Shown here: piece after piece, positions 46,075 to 60,475 of the stretch
How the letters are laid out: each line of letters begins with the position of its first letter
How positions within the stretch are numbered: position 1 is the first letter of the stretch
NCBI GenBank assembly: GCA_036023115.1
Contig: JAYKKT010000040.1
Coordinates: 6,545,001 to 6,609,000 of the forward strand
Direction of reading: 5' to 3'
Source: Brasenia schreberi
Lineage: Eukaryota > Streptophyta > Magnoliopsida > Nymphaeales > Cabombaceae
Length of the DNA stretch: 64,000 nucleotides
Made by a program: the position numbers and the translations under genes
Notes under the pieces: generated by a model
What the model saw: only the letters and a program-made list of their open reading frames with translations
What the model was told of the DNA's origin: nothing
Databases searched by the model: none

Positions 46075-48347
46075 TAAGCCTTTTCCCATACTAGACGGGG
46101 TCGGCTACATGGATTCTTTGTTTCCATAGTTCCCTATCGTGTGCCATGTTAGCAGTTAACTCACAATAAGCTAGATCATTCTTTATTGTTTCTTTACAAC
46201 ACTTTTGTGGTCGTCCTCTACCTCTTTTAATACTTTCCAAATTTAGTTTTTCATACTTTCTTACAAGTTCTTCTTTTGATCTTCTTTCGATATGTCCAAA
46301 CCATCTTAAACGATACTCTCTCATTTTATCCTCTATTGGTGCGGCTCCTAATTTGTTTCTAATAACCTCATTATGTATATGGTCTTTTCTTGTATGACCA
46401 CTCATCCATCTCAACATCTTTATTTCTATCATAGACATCTTTTGTACATGTTGATGATTAACTGCCCAACACTCAGAACCATAAAACATGTCAGGCCTAA
46501 TTGTTGCTCTATAATATTTACCTTTTAACTTTAATGGTATCTTCTTATCATAAAGAATACTTGATTCGTCTCTCCATTTTAACCAACCAACATTAATTCT
46601 ATGCTTAACATCTCCATCAATTCTTCCATCACTCTAAAAAATTGACCCTAGCTATTTAAAACTTTCCTTTTGGGGGATGCAATATGTGCCAATTTTAATT
46701 TCTATATCCTTTGAAGTAACCAAATGATCAAACTTACATTACATATATTCTGTCTTTGTTCTACTAAGTCAGAGTCCTTTGCTTTCTATTGTTTCTCTCC
46801 ATAGTTCCAATTTTTTATTAACTTTTTTCTTAGACTCCTCCACTAACACAATGTCATCCGCAAATAACATACACCAAGTTACTTCATCTTGAATATGTTT
46901 TGTTAACTCATCAATCACCATTATAAATAAGTAGACTTAAAGTTGATCCTTGATGTAACCCAATATTAATTTCAAAGAAGTCTGTCATTTCTTTATGAGT
47001 TCTCACACATATTTTTGCACCATCGTACATGTCTCTTATAAGGTTAATGTATGTCAATGGGATACCTCTTTTTTCCAAGGTTCTCCAAAGAACCTCCCTC
47101 AGTAACCTATCATAAGCTTTTTCTAGATCAATAAATATCATGTGAAGGTCTTTCTTTTTTGTTCTAAAATGTTCCATAAGATGTCTCAAAAGGTGAGTCG
47201 CTTCAATAGTAGATCTACGTGGCATGAATCCAAATTGGTTCTTTGTTGTACATGATACTTGTCTTAACCTACATTCGATAATTCTTTCCCACAGTTTCAT
47301 AGTATATCTCATTAACTTGATACCTCGATAATTCACACAATTCTGAATGTCTCCCTTGTTCTTATATATGGGTATAAGTATACTTGCTCTCGATTCCTCA
47401 AGCATCTTTTGGTTTTTTCATATTTCATTAAATAGTCTTGTGAGCCACGTGATTCGTATTTCTCCTAGTATTTTCCAAACTTCTATAGGAATATTGTTTG
47501 GTCCTACCGATTTACCACCCTTTATACGTTTAAGAGCCTCTTTGACTTCAATATTTTGAATATGTCATAGAAATTGTGGTTTATATACTTTTATGATTTG
47601 GCTAACTCTCCTAAGCTAATACTAATATCTTTATTTTCATTAAAAAGCTTATAAAAATAGTTTTTCCATCTATTTTTTATTTCATCATTTGTCACTAGAA
47701 TTTTTTCAATGCATCTAACATAATTAAGATATTTAGTTTTCTTACCTCTAGTCTAGCTATCCTAAAAATATCTCTTTCACCCTCTTTTGAGTTGAGTTTC
47801 TTATATAAGTCCTGCCAAATTTTAGCTTTTGCTTCACTCACGGCCTTTTTCGCTTCCTTCTTTGCTTTCTTATAAGCCTCTAAAGTTTCACTAGTTTTCT
47901 TAGTATAATGTAATTTTTAACATGCCCTCTTTGCCTTGATTTTATTTTGCCCTACTTCACTCCATCACCAAGCTTCTTTTTGTGCGAGTACACCTCCCTT
48001 AGATTCACCTAACATATCTTTCAACACTTTTCTAATATGTATAGCCATATTGTTCCAAATATCACAAGGTGTACCAACATAATTTCAAGCATCTCCTTGA
48101 AGGACTTTCTGTTTAAATATATCTTCTTCTCGCTTTTGAGGTTCTACCATTTAGTCCGAATAGCTCGATGCACTCTTTTATTCTTTGTCCATTTTTTATT
48201 TGTAAATTCATAACTAAAAGTCGATGTTGGGTGGTTAAGCTTTTTCCTACAATCTTTACACCACGCTCTATCTTTTTTTCTACAATTAAAGTAATCAATT
48301 TGTGTTTGTGATAAGCCACTCTTATAAGTAATTAAATGTTCATCTCG
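46075..48347 (-). mobile_element. RTE-type LINE, 5'-truncated (L9)
   Basis: A minus-strand copy from the endonuclease ([19 protein letters not shown] at the right end) through RT ([21 protein letters not shown]) to the C-terminal tail (46489..46091: [35 protein letters not shown]) and the 3' signature. The TTG tail is reduced to a few bases. It shares variant bases with L8 around 43170/46627. Confidence 0.9.
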
Positions 48348-48837
48348 ATGCAACAAATGCTAGTTGCAAATGACAATATATTATATACACCAAATTAAGA
48401 AACTTTACTAGTTGATTGTGACACAACGTTTTCATAATTTCTTCTCCATTATAATGTCTTTTTACTCTTCTACACTGTCTTGGTATGAGTATGATTGAGA
48501 AACAACTGGTTGGAGGTTCCACAGTTGGATCTATCGTACTGACCGTCTAGCAGTTTTGCGTGTACATTCATCTTGTAATGATCTTGAAAGCTTGCAACTG
48601 CCTTTAATGTGTAGTCTACTGTTGTCTGTTTTGCCAGAAAATGTTGCTCCCTTGTGGCCTACCTCCGGAAAGAGAAGACGATTGAGATGATGATTACGAA
48701 CTACTGCCTATTCAAGTAGGATACTCTGTCTTAACGTTTGGTATTTTAGAAACTGGAACGAGACTGTCTGAAGAAACCGTCTTTATTCCAATGTAAGGTG
48801 GACCAATGCGATAACAATTACACGGAGGAAGACCCTT
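48348..48837. other. Intergenic, nothing recognised
   Basis: No supported feature; the right part could extend the plastid insert but I could not confirm it. Confidence 0.4.
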
Positions 48838-49054
48838 TTCTTTTATTTGTTTTGTTATTTACAATTCTAAGTATCTATTCCCGGCGAGCCATAGCAATTG
48901 CGCCCACTAAAGAAACTAAAAGGATTATAGAAATAAGTTCAAATGGAAGATAAAAATCTGTTGATAAATGAATCCCAATCTGTTGAACATTACTTGTCAG
49001 GTCCTGCTCTATGATCTGGTTTGATCTTGTAGTCCAAATAATCCCGTAATGCAT
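48838..49054 (-). pseudogene. ndhG: Nuclear plastid DNA: ndhG 3' end
   Basis: The minus strand encodes the C-terminus of plastid NADH dehydrogenase-like subunit 6: [35 protein letters not shown] and [13 protein letters not shown], with the stop at 48875..48877. The similarity breaks off upstream of YGIIW near 49045, so only the last third of the gene is present. About 40 bp past the stop may be the plastid spacer. It is a NUPT; nuclear copies are not functional for the plastid complex. Confidence 0.88.
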
Positions 49055-49145
49055 TTGAGCAATTCTGAAACTGATGCCTTTACGGTGTTGTATTATTGGC
49101 ATTCTGCTGCAGTTTCATATAATGTTTATGCAAGTTATGCACTAA

Positions 49146-49146
<1 letters not shown>

Positions 49147-49223
<77 letters not shown>

Positions 49224-49226
49224 ACA
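49147..49226. repeat. (CT)n-(CA)n microsatellite
   Basis: About 26 CT units pass directly into about 14 CA units. ORFs through it are artefacts. Confidence 0.97.
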
Positions 49227-49229
49227 GGC

Positions 49230-50184
49230 ACACAAAATACACAACGTACACGTGCATTCACACACAATCTCTGAATGTCTGCTCCAACGCTCTACATTTG
49301 TGTTATCTTCAACTATTTGGGATATGCAAGGTTGATAAGTTTACAGTCCATTCACGTCAGAATATTTTCGATGATCTGCAACGACTTGAAATCATTTATT
49401 TAGATTATACCATTAGATTTAGTACAGTGCGATCTACAGCTCATGAGATGCCAACATCTGACTATCATGGAATTCAAAATCCATATACATCCTTGATCTT
49501 TGACATCCAAAATTCACAGATCGCTTTCTGTTTCCATCGTTTCCACTTTGGCCAAGACTAAATCTGGCTTATCTAGCAATGATAGAGCTAGAATACGCTG
49601 AAAGAGAACGTTAACCACCCTGCAGTGGTGCACAATGCCCACGGTTTTCTGGTGTGTATAGAATTCTTAAGCTAAAAGGAACCTGGCTAATCCTGTTTGG
49701 GCTTGGTCTGCCCTATATGGGTGGGTAAGGATCTTCTAACACTGATTTTCTCCACTCACAAGATTCGAATAGAGACCTTGCTAAGGGGAGCAAGATGATC
49801 TCAATTTTTGCCGCTCCTCAATATCCAAAGCATAGTAGCTAAAATCTCAATCTGAGAGCGTAAAACCTTATGAGTTTACAATTTTAAAGATGATGGCGAG
49901 ATGAATCGTGTGATAAAATCAATGATCACATAAAGACTCCACCTGCTTGATGCTCGCAATGTTAAAACTTGGGTGAAATCTTACGGGTTTAGTGAATTAA
50001 CATCGGGGTGAAATTAAACGAATTTACCCCTCCACTGATTCTTTCTGAAAACTCAATTCTAACTACCTTGATCGAAAGTGCAAGAAAATCACTGTCATAG
50101 CAAAGGAGTAGCCTTTGCATTGCCTATAGAGTTTCATGCTGAAGCGCTATCACCTAAGGCAACAGGTACTATCAGCTTACCTTT

Positions 50185-50186
<2 letters not shown>
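49230..50186. other. Intergenic, nothing recognised
   Basis: No supported gene or element. Confidence 0.45.

Positions 50187-50267
<81 letters not shown>
50187..50267. repeat. (CT)n microsatellite
   Basis: About 40 CT units with one interruption. Confidence 0.97.
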
Positions 50268-50617
50268 AAGCATTTACGACCTGTTGAGGGAAAGTGTACA
50301 TTCAATAAATATCAACTAAAGCAAAATTATCCCCACAAGAAAAGCCATGGCTCCCCTAATATCTCCCTATGTATATATGCTGTGCAACTGAAAAGACTTA
50401 AATTGAGATTTAAAAAAGCCACTTTTGAAAGCCTACATGACCTTGCCTTCATTCTTTTCCCAAGATGCCATTCTACATTTAATAAAGTGAGAGGAGGTAC
50501 AATGAGTGGGCGAACTTAATTCAATTTGGCAAGCTTTCGCATATCATGATAGGAGACGTTTGGTGTTGCAGGATTGGTGGTCGGGAGATCGAGGGTCTGT
50601 TCATAGGCCGCTTTGCA

Positions 50618-50943
50618 TAGACCTGGCTAGTTCCGGGTAGATTGGGACTGCTGGTTTGAAATCTGTAAACCAGAACTAAACGGGACTCTCCTCTGGGTCC
50701 AAGTCGTTGCTTTCACCAGGTTTGGTCCAGTTCCAGGCCAGTTCAGGTTCTGGTTTATTTGAAATTTCGTAGAACAAAGGAAGGATTTTAAAACCAGAAC
50801 CAAAATTGACTTGAAACCGCTGGTTCTGCTTCCAGATAGAACCAGAACCAACCTTCGGGATCCCCAGTTCCTGTACAGTTCTGGTTCTGGGGAATGTTCG
50901 AGTTCAATCCAATGAGCCGGGTCGGGTGCAAACAGGCTAATCT
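50618..50943. repeat. GGTTCC-rich repeat, MITE-like
   Basis: Starts tagacctggctagttcc, close to the terminal motif at 2660, and is filled with ggttctgg/ccagaacc units. The right end is not clear. Confidence 0.55.
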
Positions 50944-51459
50944 CTTCTTTTGTTTTCATCTATAAGGTGTAAGTTGTGATGCACCTTTCTAGATCGAGCA
51001 AAGGCACAGTTGGCCTTCTTCGTGCATTCTCCCAGTTCACTCTGTAAAAAATAATAGCAGGTCTAATTTTTTTTCGTTGAAGTATTTGTTCACATGTTCT
51101 TTTCTATAGGAAAGGCAGGGTTCAGACAGACCCCTACCCAATGCATACACCGTTTGTTGAACTCATGACCTCCCACTTGAAGGTTCTTTGTGTCGACCTT
51201 CTAACCTGGAGAGCTATAGCTCTTTGTGCACCGTAATACCTTCTTAGTTTAATACACTTAATGGAGCCACTCATATTCTAAAATTCTTTATCTTTTCCTA
51301 TATAAAGCGATTTTTCTTGTGTATATGCTCTTTAGTGATACAAGCTTGCAGTGGAAGCATTCTTCTCAACTAAGCAAGCTGTAAAGGACTGATTTGGTAA
51401 TGGCGATTTAAGTGAAATGTTGAGTCGTTTCAGCAAACAATCGATCACTTGGGTACTCT
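50944..51459. other. Intergenic, nothing recognised
   Basis: No supported gene or element. Confidence 0.4.
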
Positions 51460-51680
51460 TATGGCGGTTTGGAACTGGACAGGCGGATCCTACTAGAACC
51501 AAACTGGGCCAAGAAACAGCTGGAACGGAACCCATCAAACTGGACTCGGAACCTGAGACAAATCGGTTTGGTTCTAATTCCACCTTCCATGAAATCGGAA
51601 CTGGTTGGTTCCATGCTGTTATATTTTCTTGATTTCAAATCTTTTAATGAAATCAAGAAAATATAAACCAGCCATGTCTA
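51460..51680. repeat. GGTTCC-rich MITE
   Basis: ggaacc/ggttcc units ending in accagccatgtcta, the family terminus. More units follow to about 51780 with a second decayed end (ggccatgccta). Confidence 0.55.
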
Positions 51681-52190
51681 GGAAACTAAACCGGCCCAAT
51701 CCTGGTTCAGTTTTGATTCTTCGTTCTAGGGAAAGCGTTACTGGCCATGCCTATATAAACCAGCCATCTCTAAAGATATCCACATTTTTCTAAAATTTGA
51801 AATAAAAACTTAAATATTAAAACCCCAGAAGCTCTAAGACAACCATATCACAATTATCCTCGAGCTAGATCTCTACTAGAGAAAGCCAGTTTTGCTAAAG
51901 CCTGACTTCATTACCAAAGCAATAGCTCACCCGGCTAGGGAGTTTGACTCACAAATTGAAGGTCATGAGTTCGACACACAGGGTGTGCATATGGCTTTGG
52001 CCTTCTCGTCATACCAAAAAGAAAAAGAAAAGAAAAGATTCTAGAACCGGTTCCTCAACATCCAGTTGTTGAGTTGGTGTTGTTGAACAAGAAGCCTTTT
52101 CTTATTTTTATTAAGTGACCCAAACTAAGGATTTTTATGCGGTCACCTTCCCTATTTTTATCCTCTTCCTATCTGACTTAATTTGGGAGT

Positions 52191-53051
<861 letters not shown>

Positions 53052-53375
53052 AAAAGTTTTTCCGCAAGTTTTACACTAACTCTTCGCTGCCTAATGCAAT
53101 CCTCTTCTTTTACGTGGGTTTGGGACCCGCTACGTAAGTATAAACCATTACTATCAGTAGAAACTAAGCTCATGCTTTTCCAATAAGTCATTTTAAAATA
53201 TATTATTTTAGTTAAAGTGATTTGATTTTTGTATCAAAAAAGTTGAAAGCCTTTGTCATTTGATAAATGCATTGCAGCATCTTGTGGTCTTTGTTATTCC
53301 GTTTGGTTTGGTTTGTATCCTATAGGGACCCATCCTCAGCTGGCTCATTATGTTATAAAAGATCAAGCGTGAATA

Positions 53376-53459
53376 GTATTTTCTAGGGTGGCAACAACCT
53401 GGCCCGTGGGTAGCCAAAGCAACCCAACCCAATCAGGGCGGGTTAAGAACCAGCCCCAC

Positions 53460-53504
<45 letters not shown>

Positions 53505-53765
53505 TAGAAAACACTATTTTATAACGATTTTATTATGATTATATGATGAACACATTAAATTTTACATAATTGTTTTACAAAAAAATGTATGAGTAGTGTG
53601 GGTTGGGTTGAGGCGGGTTCATTGCGGTGCGGGTGTGGGTTTTGGACCCACCGATCCATAGCTCGGACCGGGTTGGATTTAAGTCTTCAAAAGTTTTTCG
53701 CGGGTCGGATTCAAGTTCAGTGCAAACTTGCCCAAACCCGCCCTGTTGTCATCCCTAGTATTTCC
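53376..53765. mobile_element. hAT-like MITE, 374 bp
   Basis: Element 53384..53757: tagggtggcaaca at the left and tgttgtcatcccta at the right, with 8-bp flanks gtattttc and gtatttcc (one mismatch). The inside is ggcggg/acccgc-rich with a (GA)n tract at 53459..53500. No coding capacity. Confidence 0.8.
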
Positions 53766-54589
53766 AGTTCGGCCAAGTTTTAGTCTTCGTGTGTGAAAGA
53801 GATAAAGGAGGGAGGGAGTACTAGTGTTAGGTCATGCATTTAATGTAATTGTTTAGGAAGTGTTGATTACAAGGCCAGGACTACAACACTGGAACTGCGG
53901 TTCCAGATTTGGGACCCTTGGTGGGCCTTGTAATCAAGATACAAGTCCACCTTTTACTGCACAACGAGACACATTTAATTAATGGAGAATTGGGAGATCC
54001 GGTTTCATAGTTCCAGGCTTCGTAATCAAAAGACCCTCTTAAATGCGGTATTTCTGTATTTCACAGAGTATACCGTATAATCTACAAAACTAACACTAGA
54101 AGAGCTTTGTCCCCAAAATGGCCCCACGCAGCTGGGACCCGATCAGCCGGGGTCCTTTTGGACTTCCTGCCATGGTGGCTTAGACCCAAAATGAAAGGGT
54201 ACAACATAATTTTTCATATTGAAGCCAAATCGCTATATTGTCATGTATATTATGGATTTGCCAAACCTTGTGCCTCTTGTGTATATATGGTTGACCTAAG
54301 GTCCAGTTTAACAATTTTGAATTTTGGCCGGCGACCTTCTTTGTCCGCCTAACCATTGACTCCGATAAGAACAAAGCTTTGCACGACTCTTTCTCATGAA
54401 TGGTCCAAGTCCGGATTACGTTCGGTGCACTCTGGCCGTCCAGACAAACAGGTCAACCAAGGCCAGAATATATGGGACTCTTTTTACATAATCTCTTTGT
54501 ACATTAAGTCCCTATATAGATAATAAAATCCGATGGAACCATCTAATCTTATGTAGCAAGAAAGATCTGTGCGTAGACAATGCAACAGG

Positions 54590-54903
54590 TCGCTCTTGGT
54601 TTTGATCTGCCTGTTTGAGTTCTGGTCCCCATTCAGTTCCTCGATAGGTGGAACTGCAATTGAACCATGGGATCTCGGGTTTCAGTTCTCGGAGATCTAG
54701 TTTCGGCCGGTTCTTTGGGTACGGGTGTGCGTTAGTCGATTCGGTTCAATAACCAAATTGAACCAAACCAAATTATCTCTACTTTGAAAACCAAAACTGA
54801 ACCTAATAATATACTACCCTTCGATCCATTAGATTGGAAGGAGGCCTTGGTTTGATATTGGATCTTAGAATTGTACCGAACCAAACTGAATCACGAACAC
54901 CTA
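54590..54903. repeat. GGTTCC/GGTTCAA-rich MITE remnants
   Basis: 54720..54903 runs from tacgggtgtgcgttagtcg to cacgaacaccta, resembling the 52199 family termini; no target duplication is seen. The left part (54590..54719) is a second degenerate unit. Confidence 0.5.
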
Positions 54904-55833
54904 ATTGCATATCACCTTCAACAGATCCCAAAAATTTCTTGTAGGAGGGATGCTCCACTTGGCCTTAATACAGGCCTCATTCAAAACCTGGTCCATCAAT
55001 TATGTAACTAAACTTTATTGGTCGCATGATAGCTCTGAAGGATCATTTTTCAGCCACAAGATTTTAAAAATATCTATATATATCACTAAAATATTTTGTC
55101 GAATATTATTTGTCACATTCAGGAGACCAATTATCAAGATAAACTAATATTAATTTTCTTTCACTTTAAACATTGACAGGTGATCTTGAAAGAGACCTTT
55201 AGGATGATACCATGTGTGTTCACAAGAGTAATCAGATCTTGCTTACTATGGTCTTTGTTTACTTATATTCGATCATTGCTTCAAATATTTTTATAATTTT
55301 AAAATTCTACTTATATTCTTAATAGCAATCCTAAGGTGACGTCAATGATATGCAAGATTTGGCTTTCTCTCTCTTTATATATATACATATAAAAAAGAGA
55401 GAAAGAAGGAGTAAAGAAAATGATTGAGATAAAAAATAAAAAATACTTTTCTAAGCAAGAATAACATAGAGTAATCTTGAACCCTTTACTTTATATTTTT
55501 TTATTTGAACCATTCATTCTTTTGATTGGGAAGAAATTCTTTTTATTTATTTCTCTTTATTTATAAAAGTGTGGGTCCCACAACATTTGATACCTCGTAC
55601 ATTAACTCTGGTAGATCTAGAAAATAGTGTTAGGAGGGCCGAAGTATGTATTTCTTGGTATTAGGGAGGTGAAGCATGTATTTAACTTGTTTCAATTTTA
55701 AAATGTATTTTTAACATTGAAATCACAAAATGTAAGGAGAGTGACCACCCCTCAAACCTTCTATGTAGATCCGCTACCGTATGCACTTAAAAAACAAATT
55801 GTAAATATTAGTATGCATATGTTAAAGGTTGCA

Positions 55834-55835
<2 letters not shown>
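54904..55835. other. AT-rich intergenic, nothing recognised
   Basis: No supported gene or element. Confidence 0.45.

Positions 55836-55874
<39 letters not shown>
55836..55874. repeat. (TA)n microsatellite
   Basis: About 19 TA units. Confidence 0.95.
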
Positions 55875-55877
<3 letters not shown>

Positions 55878-56016
55878 TGTATAAGTGAAAAATAAAAGTA
55901 AAAGTTTTATATGTTTTACTTTTGTTTCTTATATTCATCTTTGAATCGAAGAGCTGAAATGGTTAAGACACAGTTAGAATGATTGCTTGTCACAAACCAC
56001 AACTCCTTTCTCTCTA

Positions 56017-56039
56017 TAATAATAATAATAATAATAATA
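56017..56039. repeat. (AAT)n microsatellite
   Basis: Seven to eight AAT units. Confidence 0.95.
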
Positions 56040-56731
56040 TGCGTGTGTGTTCTGGTTGAATTTCTCAAGCACCTCGTTTTGTTACAGTTCATATTAGACC
56101 AAGGCTGTACAAGCTCAGAACTAACCAAACGAGTGAAACCTGAAGGTGAGTTTGTTTCCGTGTCTTAAACAATTTTAGTGCTACCAATGGGTATTCAAAC
56201 AGATGCTTCCCATTTGTCCGAATCGAACACGACCCTTGCAGCTAGATCACTCTGCTAAAGAAGGGAAGGGCTTCTTTGTAATTTTCTAACAAGTAGCACG
56301 CAATATTTGTCAACCGAGAGCAGCAATCACTAACGAGGCGATCATTTCTGTTTGCCGCCAGTCTCCCACCCCAAACAACCCGTTATTTTTCCCACCGACA
56401 GATTCAATGGACAATGCAACGTTACCTTATTTATACCTTAAATCAAATCCACGTGTTAAGCTCATAAACGCATTTAGCATTCATTTTCAATGATATATAA
56501 TAGCATATTTATGTATTATTAAATTTAAACAAATCTTAACTATTCATTGATGATGAATGATTGTAATTTGAATTTAAAGTAAAAGATATTCATATAAATA
56601 AAATATATAAATATACTTTTTAATTTTAAAATTTAAATATTAAGTACTTATAATTAAAAATAAGTGATTGAGATTTGTTTGAATTTTCTTGCACCTAAGT
56701 GAAATATAACATATACTAGTTTCTCTCTCTT

Positions 56732-56765
<34 letters not shown>

Positions 56766-58049
56766 AAAGGGAGAAGTGATCTATACTCACAAGTGATGTG
56801 TAGTTTTACCAATCCAATTACTCTCCACTGCCCTTCACTACCTTCTATTATACCTCTATTCTTAAAAACCATTTTCTGTTTGTCAAAACCATTATTTCTA
56901 ACATTAAAATCATTTAAAAAAATATAAATCACATATATATGTATATTTCAAATTGTTAAGTATATTTGGTGTTGATGGTAATAGTTTTAACCGATGAAAA
57001 ATGATTTTGAGCAATGAATAAATAGTGAAAGGTGATGAAAGGCAATGACCGATGATTGAATAGATGAAATCATGCAAACCGCTCGAATATGTATACACAC
57101 ATGTATACTCATGTCCATCTTTTATTTTTGAGGAATATGATTGTTATTTAAAAGATTATAATTGTTTGAGAACAATATAAGTTTTGCTCTCTTATTGCAC
57201 TCATCTTCAAAAGCAAAAAATGAAAATGAGTATGTATGTGCGTATGTGTGTCACGATGGGGGTGTTTAATTTTTCAAAATAAGTTATATTCGAGACGGCC
57301 CATGCTTGAAATGAAGGACTATATACCTTCAAACTATGATTATGATCTTCTCTTATGTTTGTTTTAAAAAAAAAATTGGGCCGCCATTGTTTATATCGCC
57401 ACTTGGTTAGGCTTTCATTATTGGTCAAGTTGAGTGTTTAAGAAGACGCATCTGCCCGACTAATGCTCAAAATAACCGTAGCCTATTGTTGAAATATAAG
57501 CATAAAAAGTGAGGCACGTGATGATATAAGTTTGGGCTATTTTTCAAACATGAAAAACGTTAAAAAGAAAATACTGACAAAAAGTTGAGTAATCTTGTAA
57601 TTGTAAGAAAAGTTAGGGCAGGACCTGAAATTTTGTACGCGTTGTCCGTACATTACTATTATACCCTTATGTGTTTTTGCCAGGTAAGCACGCGTTTTCG
57701 TGGTGCTCGAGAACGTGGTCACCGTCCATCTTGTTTTGTCCACGTTGGACATTTTCGTCCTTCATGATCTTTTATGAATCATTTTCTTACCGAGTTTAGA
57801 GACATCCGAAAGTGCGAACTGCCTAAAATATCCCTCCATGTACGGCTGGCAAACGAGCCGCCGAGCTCCGAGCCAGATTAGAGTAATATTAGTAACAGTC
57901 AGGGCCGTAACAGTCATTTCGGTGAAAGTAGGGTCCAACTTGAATCTAGTTACTTTGTGGGCTTAAGTGCCGTTCGTCGGTGACCAGAGAAGTTTCTTTT
58001 TCTCGTCTTTTCCTCCCATCCCACGTAATCCTTTGTCTCAGTCGTCGGT
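56040..58049. other. AT-rich intergenic, nothing recognised
   Basis: Contains a short TA/GA microsatellite at 56733..56766. No gene or transposon could be supported. Confidence 0.45.
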
Positions 58050-58238
58050 AATTGACTGGAACCAGCCAACCAGACCCAGAATGATAACCAAACCAGGGAC
58101 CCTTGATCACGGTTCCTTCTCTCATGGAACCGGCAGTTCTAACTTCATATTTTTTTTTATCCAAATTGAAAGTGTAATCGCACCGGAGGTTACATTTCCT
58201 GGTTCTGGTTCCAGGCAAATCGGAACTGGTCATATCTA
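58050..58238. repeat. GGTTCC-rich MITE remnant
   Basis: ggaaccag/ggttctgg units ending in ggaactggtcatatcta, the inverted form of the family terminus. Confidence 0.55.
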
Positions 58239-58796
58239 CTCGGGAGGTTTTAACTACTTATTTATCAATACGAGGTATTGAAGTAAACAAGATTAGCAGA
58301 AAACCCCATCACTAGACCATTGATTAAGGATGGTATACTAGCCGACTGAACGCCGGGAGGGCTCTTCGTGGTTGCTTATTTGGTCACGAATGAAACGCGG
58401 AACCGTTATGAGATGAACAAACTGAACAGGATCCGTCATGAACTGGTAACAATGTAAATTTTCTAATAAGGAATTAATCCAAAAAATTAAGTTTTGTAGT
58501 ACTTTTATGCAATTGAAAGATTTCATTTAATTACATTATGTCAACTGACTTGGTATGGTTAAGATGGTTTTATAACATATGTGTATATAACAACCAATAT
58601 GTACTTAATTAAACAAGCTTATACGTACCAAATCAAGCCGGATATTTTATATTCATGTTCAACTTGTAAAGCTTAATGAACCAGCTTGTATCTGGCTCGT
58701 TTAGTTTTTGAACCGAACATGAACGATTTCATCACGAGTAGCTCAAATCATGTACTAGCCGTATACCTGATTCACTTTATCATAGGCCACTTCAGT

Positions 58797-59190
58797 TAGA
58801 TGTGGCCGGTTCGGAACCGGACAAACGGTTCTAGTGGAAACCAAATGGGGTCAGGAACAAGAACCAGTCAAACTGGACCCGGGGCCTAAATCCAACCAAG
58901 GAGCCCCTTGGTTCATGTTTAGTTGTACCTCCCATGGAACTATAACCGGACCAGAACTGAAATGGTGGTCCAAACTACAGGCTCATGCATTTTATTCATT
59001 ACTTTTTATTTTCCAATGTTTTTATATTATTTAACAGTTTTTTACGATTTAGAGATTAAAACGCAACTAGAACTAGAACTGAGATGGGCATGGTCCTTGT
59101 TTGGATCCAAATCCTGGTTTCAGGTGAACCACAACCGGCAGTTTGAAACCGTCAATTCTGATTCACCCGGCACTGATCGTCTAGCTTCAG
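58797..59190. repeat. GGTTCC-rich MITE remnants
   Basis: Starts tagatgtggccggttcgg and continues as degenerate ggaacc units. A further block lies at 59340..59660. Confidence 0.5.
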
Positions 59191-60392
59191 TTACTAGGTA
59201 CGGTTTTAAGGGAAAGCACGAATCACTCCCCAAAAGGGTGTTGTGCCTTCTACGTTACACATTCTTAATGATGCAACATGCATATGAGAAGAGAAATTTT
59301 CTGAATTTTTATTAAAAATAATAGGTTGGATGCATACATTATGGGTTTGGGTCCGACAGTTTGAACTGGACTAACCGGATCCAAGACCAACCGAAACAGT
59401 ACACCCATGGTCGTACTCAGAACTATACCAAAACCGAAGAATCGGGAACCCTCCTTTGCTTTTCCATGAAATCGGAATCAAAACCGGCGGTTTAAACCGT
59501 TTGTTTCCGTTTCATTCATAAGTCTTCTCAATGTTTAATCTTTTCAGGTTTTTGGTTCAAATCAAAACTGCAACCAAACCCAGAAGTTACGAACCATAAC
59601 CAAAACCCATGGAGCCCGAGCCTCTTGGATTTCAGTTCACTGTTTCGAGCGAACCAAACCCATAATGTCTACCTATAGCAAAAGAATGATAAAGTTATCC
59701 AACCATGTTTACAGTTTGCTACGCCCTGATTCTTCGAACTGATGACCTTCAACTTGTAAAACAACCCTTCAGCTAGATGAGCTGTTGTTTTCCTTGCTTA
59801 AAATGTAAAAGAGTTTTTCCTGAAACAAATTTTAGTAAAATACACTATATCGCTTATTTTTTTTAAAAGAAGAAGAAGAAGAAGAAGAGCATAACAACAA
59901 TATTTATGACTGTGGCGCGAATCAAGTGACCGGCGCATGAAGGCAGGCTTTGAGGAGCCCATTTGATATCATTAAATGTGCCAGATTTCATTCATTCGGG
60001 CACCAGTTCCTCTGCAATTGCAGTGAATGATCCCATGAAGGGACGGTGTCCATGAATGACAGCCCCGAGTCTTGTCTGATTCAAGAAGCGGGCAGCCCAT
60101 AGAGTCGAGCTAATTGCTCCCCAACAGCCGATGATCCGATCGGGTTCTACCCGAATTGATGGCAGTAATTACTTCATTACTTTGGATGCAGCAGTCAGGT
60201 TAGCTCGAGTTTGGATAGCCCAAATGAACACGAAAACGATTGTGTTCGACTTGGTTTGGCTCGTGTAAGTTAGCTCATCATTTTAAAAAACATATAAAGG
60301 ATAGGGAAAGCCCTACGACCCCAACGAATCTGGCCTCCAATTCAGCCCATCCCAAATGGATAAGGACAAGATATCAAGAAGAAGTTGCATCC

Positions 60393-60395
<3 letters not shown>
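59191..60395. other. Intergenic with repeat remnants
   Basis: A GGTTCC-type block lies at 59340..59660 and a (GAA)n tract at 59866..59889. Nothing else is recognised. Confidence 0.45.

Positions 60396-60472
<77 letters not shown>
60396..60472. repeat. (TA)n microsatellite
   Basis: About 38 TA units. Confidence 0.97.

Positions 60473-60475
<3 letters not shown>

Noticed and set aside
49049..49561. 170-codon ORF with a long SLSLSL/HTHTHT tract
   Set aside because: It is produced by the CT/CA microsatellite; the flanks have no coding character.
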